Shown in pieces: positions 60,671 through 64,000 of a DNA stretch of 64,000 nucleotides. A program made the position numbers and the translations under genes. This DNA comes from Intestinimonas massiliensis (ex Afouda et al. 2020). GTDB lineage: Bacteria > Bacillota > Clostridia > Oscillospirales > Oscillospiraceae. The notes under the pieces were generated by a model. That model saw nothing but the letters and a program-made list of their open reading frames with translations, was not told the DNA's origin and did not search any database. Numbering within the stretch: position 1 is the stretch's first letter; each line of letters begins with the position of its first letter. The stretch covers positions 334,891-398,890 of the forward strand of contig NZ_LR131148.1 of NCBI RefSeq assembly GCF_900626285.1. The letters are read 5' to 3'.

Positions 60671-62200
60671 ATGCGGATCGTGACAGCGGAGCAGAGCCGG
60701 GAGATGGACCGGATCGCCATAGAGGAGCGGGGCATCCCCTCCACCGACCTGATGGAGCGGGCGGCGGCGGCGGTGGCCGATGAGGTGATATCCCTGATGG
60801 GGGACACCCCCGGCCGGGTGGTGTGCTTCTGCGGCCCGGGCAACAACGGCGGCGACGGGGTGGCCTGTGCCCGGCTGCTGCTGGAGGCGGGCTTTGAGGT
60901 GCGCTGCGTCCTGGTGGGCAGCCATGAGAAAATGACCATGGACACCCGGGCCATGGAGGCCAGGCTGGCGGCGGCAGGGGGCAAGGTGGAGCCCTTCCGG
61001 CCCGATGATGCGGATTTTGCCGCCTGGTGTCTGGAATGCGGAGCCATGGTGGACGCCATCTTCGGCACCGGCCTCCGCCGTCCGGTGGAGGGGGACGCCC
61101 TCACCGCCGTCCGGATGATGAACACCTGTGACATCCCGGTGGTGTCTGCCGATCTCCCCAGCGGGGTGGAGACCGACACCGGCCGGGTGCTGGGGGACGC
61201 GGTGGAAGCGGCGGCCACCGTCACCTTCACCCTGCCCAAGGCGGGCCACTATGTGGGCAAGGGCGGCCTGCACACCGGCAGGCTGGTGGTGGCCGACATC
61301 GGCATCCCGGCGGACCTGGTGAATGGGGCGGACTGCCCGGTGTGCAGCGTGGAGGCGGGGGACGTCCGGTTCCCCCGCCGGCCTCTGGACGCCCATAAGG
61401 GCGACTTCGGCAAGTGCTACATTTTGGGGGGCAGCGTGGGCTACTCCGGGGCCCCGGTGCTGGCGGCCCAGGCGGCGGTGCGCTCCGGTGCGGGGCTGGT
61501 GACGGTAGGTGTGCCGTCTCCTGTCTGGCCCATTGCCGCCGCCAAGCTGGACGAGGCCATGCCCTGCCCACTGCCTGCCGGCAAGGAGGGGCAGCTCTCC
61601 CTGGACGCCGGTGAGGCGGTCCACAGCCGCATGGACGGCTGCGGGGTGTGCCTCATCGGGCCCGGTCTGGGCCGGGGCAACAGCGTCTCCGCCGTGGTGC
61701 GCCATCTGCTGGGGGAGATCCACGTGCCGGTGGTGCTGGATGCCGACGGCATAAACGCCCTGGAGGGACATATAGATGTACTGGACGCCCGGCAGGGGCT
61801 GCACACCATCCTCACCCCCCACGACGGGGAGTTTGCCCGGCTGGGGGGCGACCTGTCCGGCGGGGACCGGCTGGGAGAGGCCCGGCGCTTTGCCATGGAG
61901 CACGGCTGCTGCCTGGTGCTCAAGGGCCACAACACCATCACCGCCTTCCCCGACGGCACGGCCTACATCAACACCACCGGCAATCCCGGCATGGCCAAGG
62001 GGGGCAGCGGCGACGTGCTGTCCGGCATCATCCTGGCCCTGCTGGGCCAGGGAATGCCCGCCAGGCAGGCGGTGCCCACGGCGGTGTGGCTCCACGGCGC
62101 CGCCGGCGACCTGTGTGCCGCTGAGATCGGGGAATACGGCATGACCCCCTCCGACCTGGTGTCCGCCCTGCCCCGGGTAATCAGGGAGCATATGGAGTAA
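60671..62200 (+). CDS. nnr: bifunctional NAD(P)H-hydrate epimerase/dehydratase
   Basis: A 509-residue repair enzyme. The N-terminal YjeF_N domain (epimerase; IVTAEQSREMDRIAIEERGI, CGPGNNGGDGVACARLLL) swaps R- and S-NAD(P)HX; the C-terminal carbohydrate-kinase-like domain (GDFGKCYILGGSVGYSGAP, TPHDGEFARLGG, TTGNPGMAKGGSGDVLSGI) dehydrates NAD(P)HX using ADP. Together they restore damaged cofactor. ATG 60671 follows GGGAGG. It heads an operon with the small lipoprotein gene. Confidence 0.95.
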   Translation: MRIVTAEQSREMDRIAIEERGIPSTDLMERAAAAVADEVISLMGDTPGRVVCFCGPGNNGGDGVACARLLLEAGFEVRCVLVGSHEKMTMDTRAMEARLAAAGGKVEPFRPDDADFAAWCLECGAMVDAIFGTGLRRPVEGDALTAVRMMNTCDIPVVSADLPSGVETDTGRVLGDAVEAAATVTFTLPKAGHYVGKGGLHTGRLVVADIGIPADLVNGADCPVCSVEAGDVRFPRRPLDAHKGDFGKCYILGGSVGYSGAPVLAAQAAVRSGAGLVTVGVPSPVWPIAAAKLDEAMPCPLPAGKEGQLSLDAGEAVHSRMDGCGVCLIGPGLGRGNSVSAVVRHLLGEIHVPVVLDADGINALEGHIDVLDARQGLHTILTPHDGEFARLGGDLSGGDRLGEARRFAMEHGCCLVLKGHNTITAFPDGTAYINTTGNPGMAKGGSGDVLSGIILALLGQGMPARQAVPTAVWLHGAAGDLCAAEIGEYGMTPSDLVSALPRVIREHME

Positions 62201-62215
62201 AAAGGAGGGTGGTCC

Positions 62216-62830
62216 GTGGGCCGCTGTGTGGGAGTACTGGTACTGACGATGACCCTCTGCCTGACCCTGACCTGCTGCGGCGGGGAGGGGGGGAGCCAGG
62301 CGGAGCAGCTGGCCCTGGACATCCGGGGAGAGTATATGTCCATGACCGGGTGTGCTGCCTCCATGGAGGTAATTGCCGACTACGGCCAGCGGGTATACGA
62401 ATACGGTATCGACCTGACCTGGCAGCGGGAGGGGGAGAGCGTGCTCACCCTTACCGCGCCGGAGAACGTGGCCGGGGTCACCGCCCGGCTGGCGGAAGGG
62501 GAGACCGCCCTGGACTATGACGGGGTGCGGGTGGAGACCGGTCCTCTGGACGACACCGGCCTGAGCCCGATATCGGCGGTACCGGTGCTGCTGGACTATG
62601 CCCAGAGAGGCTATATCGCCGCCTGCGGGATGGAGACCGTGGAGGACCGGGAGGTGCTGCGTGTGGACTGCCGGGACCCGGAGGGGACGCCGGGTACCGG
62701 CCGGGAGTGTATCCTGTGGTTTGATCCGGATACCCACGCCCTGCTCCGGGGGGAGCTGTCCCAGGACGGCTATACCGTGATCCAGTGCGTCTTTTCCGAC
62801 TTTCAGACAGTCCCGGGGGCGGAGGATTAG
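62216..62830 (+). CDS. lipoprotein of unknown function
   Basis: A 204-residue protein starting at a GTG (62216) with AAAGGAGGG upstream. Signal peptide with lipobox (LTLTCC, cysteine about residue 20-21). The mature part is beta-rich with a regular pattern of strands (VYEYGIDLTWQREGESVLTL, VAGVTARLAEGETALDYDGV), resembling LolA/LppX-like or germination lipoprotein folds; this resemblance is faint. It is 15 bp after nnr and overlaps the convergent MATE stop by four bases. Confidence 0.75.
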   Translation: MGRCVGVLVLTMTLCLTLTCCGGEGGSQAEQLALDIRGEYMSMTGCAASMEVIADYGQRVYEYGIDLTWQREGESVLTLTAPENVAGVTARLAEGETALDYDGVRVETGPLDDTGLSPISAVPVLLDYAQRGYIAACGMETVEDREVLRVDCRDPEGTPGTGRECILWFDPDTHALLRGELSQDGYTVIQCVFSDFQTVPGAED

Positions 62831-64000
62831 GGCTCCAGCCCGTCCAGCCTGCGGTGGAGCACGCTCCGGCACAGGAGCAGGGCCGCGGCGCAGGAGACCA
62901 GCTCAGCCACCGGGAAGGCCGCCCACACCAGGCCGGCGTGGAGGGTGCCCAGCAGCAGGGCGGCGGGGAGAAGGAGCACCACCTGCCGCAGCAGAGTGAT
63001 GGCCAGGCTGGCGTTGGCCGCGCCCAGGGCCTGGAGGGCGGAGCACAGTACGATGGACACCCCGGCGCACAGGAAGGACAGGGCGATGATCCGCAGGGCC
63101 GGGATACCCTCGGCCAGCACGGCGGCGTCGGCGTCAAAGATGCCAAGCAGCGGTCCCGGCAGGACGGCCATCACCACTGTGCCCGCCGCCATGAGGCCGA
63201 TGGACAGGGCCAGGGCGAAGCGGATGGTGCCGGTGATCCTGAGCCTGTGTTTGGCCCCGTAGTTGAAGCTGATGATGGGCACCAGGGCGTTGGTGATGCC
63301 GTACAGCGGCATGAACAGGAAGGATTGCAGCTTGAAGTAGGCCCCCAGAATGAACACGCCGGCGGAGGTGAACAGGGGGAGGATCAGATTCATTCCCAGA
63401 TTCATCACCGTGGCCAGGGCCTGCACCATGGCCGCCGGGATACCCACCCGCAGCATGTCGGTCAGAATGGAGGGCACGGGCCGGAAGCCGCGGAAGGACA
63501 GGGTGACGGAGGGCGTGCGCCGCACCATCACCAGTCCCACCGTCATGCCCACCAGCTGTCCTGCCACCGTGGCGATGGCGGCTCCCGCCACCTCCAGCCG
63601 GGGGAAGGGGCCGATGCCGAAGATGAGCAGGGGGTCCAGGATCAGATTGATGACTGCGCCGATGCCCTGGATCACCATGGGCCCCACCGTGTTGCCGGTG
63701 GCCTGGAGGGTGCGCTCCCCGGCAAACTGCATACACACGCCCAGGGAGGCGCCGGTGACGATGGCCAGATACTGGCTGCCGTAGGTCACCACCTGGGGCA
63801 CATCGGAAAAGATGCGCAGGAAGGGCCGGGCCAGGCTGACCCCCAGGGTCAGGAACACCAGCCAGCAGACCAGGTAGAGGAAGTAGCCGTTGGCGGCCAC
63901 CCGGTCGGCCTCCGCCCGGCGGCCCTCGCCCAGCCGGCGGGAGAGCAGGGCGTTGTAGCCCACCCCCACGCCCACGCAGACGGCCACCATCAGGGTCTGC
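62827..64000 (-). CDS. MATE family efflux transporter (partial, 5' end outside window)
   Basis: The frame runs from 62827 through the right edge. What is visible is about 390 residues with ten or so membrane segments in MATE layout: GVGVGYNALLSRRLGEGRRA near the start, VMVRRTPSVTLSFRGFRPV between the two halves, and FSDVPQVVTYGSQYLAIVT and MQFAGERTLQATGNT as family motifs. The N-terminal 50 or so residues are missing. It is a different subfamily from the MATE protein at 14918-16357 and probably exports a drug or metabolite. Confidence 0.93.
   Translation of the reverse strand, partial: QTLMVAVCVGVGVGYNALLSRRLGEGRRAEADRVAANGYFLYLVCWLVFLTLGVSLARPFLRIFSDVPQVVTYGSQYLAIVTGASLGVCMQFAGERTLQATGNTVGPMVIQGIGAVINLILDPLLIFGIGPFPRLEVAGAAIATVAGQLVGMTVGLVMVRRTPSVTLSFRGFRPVPSILTDMLRVGIPAAMVQALATVMNLGMNLILPLFTSAGVFILGAYFKLQSFLFMPLYGITNALVPIISFNYGAKHRLRITGTIRFALALSIGLMAAGTVVMAVLPGPLLGIFDADAAVLAEGIPALRIIALSFLCAGVSIVLCSALQALGAANASLAITLLRQVVLLLPAALLLGTLHAGLVWAAFPVAELVSCAAALLLCRSVLHRRLDGLEP

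Overview
The window is chromosomal DNA from a GC-rich anaerobic Firmicute, most likely class Clostridia, family Oscillospiraceae (Flavonifractor, Lawsonibacter or Intestinimonas-like). This rests on the dnaG-sigA pair, IreB, a split AICAR formyltransferase plus PurO-type cyclohydrolase, an EcfA1-EcfA2-EcfT-TruA cluster, a T-box before pheST, Shine-Dalgarno sequences close to AGGAGG, and sigma-A promoters with 16-17 bp spacers. Species cannot be fixed from sequence alone.

Layout. 1-550: edge of a mobile element (5' end of a replication initiator, tandem hairpins, a small protein). 598-8376: housekeeping block with rpmE, a flavin reductase, hflX, an acetyltransferase, a YigZ protein, a dGTPase-like HD protein, dnaG and sigA. 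8380-12891: an ECF sigma factor operon with an ABC exporter. 12936-17500: Na/Pi cotransporter, MATE exporter and the riboflavin transporter subunit RibU under an FMN riboswitch. 17541-18038: a YpsA-like protein. 18081-29513: a conserved Cys-rich gene cut in two by a 10.6-kb element with a large serine recombinase, replication genes, a collagen-like fibre, endolysin, holin and a superinfection-exclusion-type lipoprotein, but no head, tail-tube or terminase genes. Its attachment sites can be read to the base. 29672-32432: small membrane proteins and two tiny genes. 32702-33581: tRNA-Gly and a TetR regulator. 33630-42480 (minus strand): ClpE-like unfoldase, CvpA, a beta-propeller membrane protein, TruA, the ECF energizing module and a methyltransferase. 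42656-44669: a DivIVA-like protein and an IS3-family element. 44729-53205: purine operon (minus strand), headed by a promoter, a 24-codon reading frame and an intrinsic terminator. 53282-56516: a ferredoxin-domain protein, IreB, and an ECF sigma factor translationally coupled to a membrane-anchored serpin. 56566-60599: pheST with its T-box. 60671-64000: NAD(P)HX repair enzyme, a lipoprotein and a partial MATE transporter.

Most noteworthy: (1) the ECF sigma-serpin pair, where a transmembrane serpin occupies the usual anti-sigma position; (2) the intervening element, whose rebuilt attB and attP are both inverted repeats centred on the same GA dinucleotide and whose removal restores a 278-codon gene, an arrangement like skin or SPbeta elements in sporulation genes; (3) the purine-operon leader peptide and terminator; (4) a PurF lacking its nucleophilic cysteine; (5) a 28-residue peptide gene with its own promoter and terminator; (6) an IS3 element whose transposase ribosome binding site is locked in a 17-bp hairpin.
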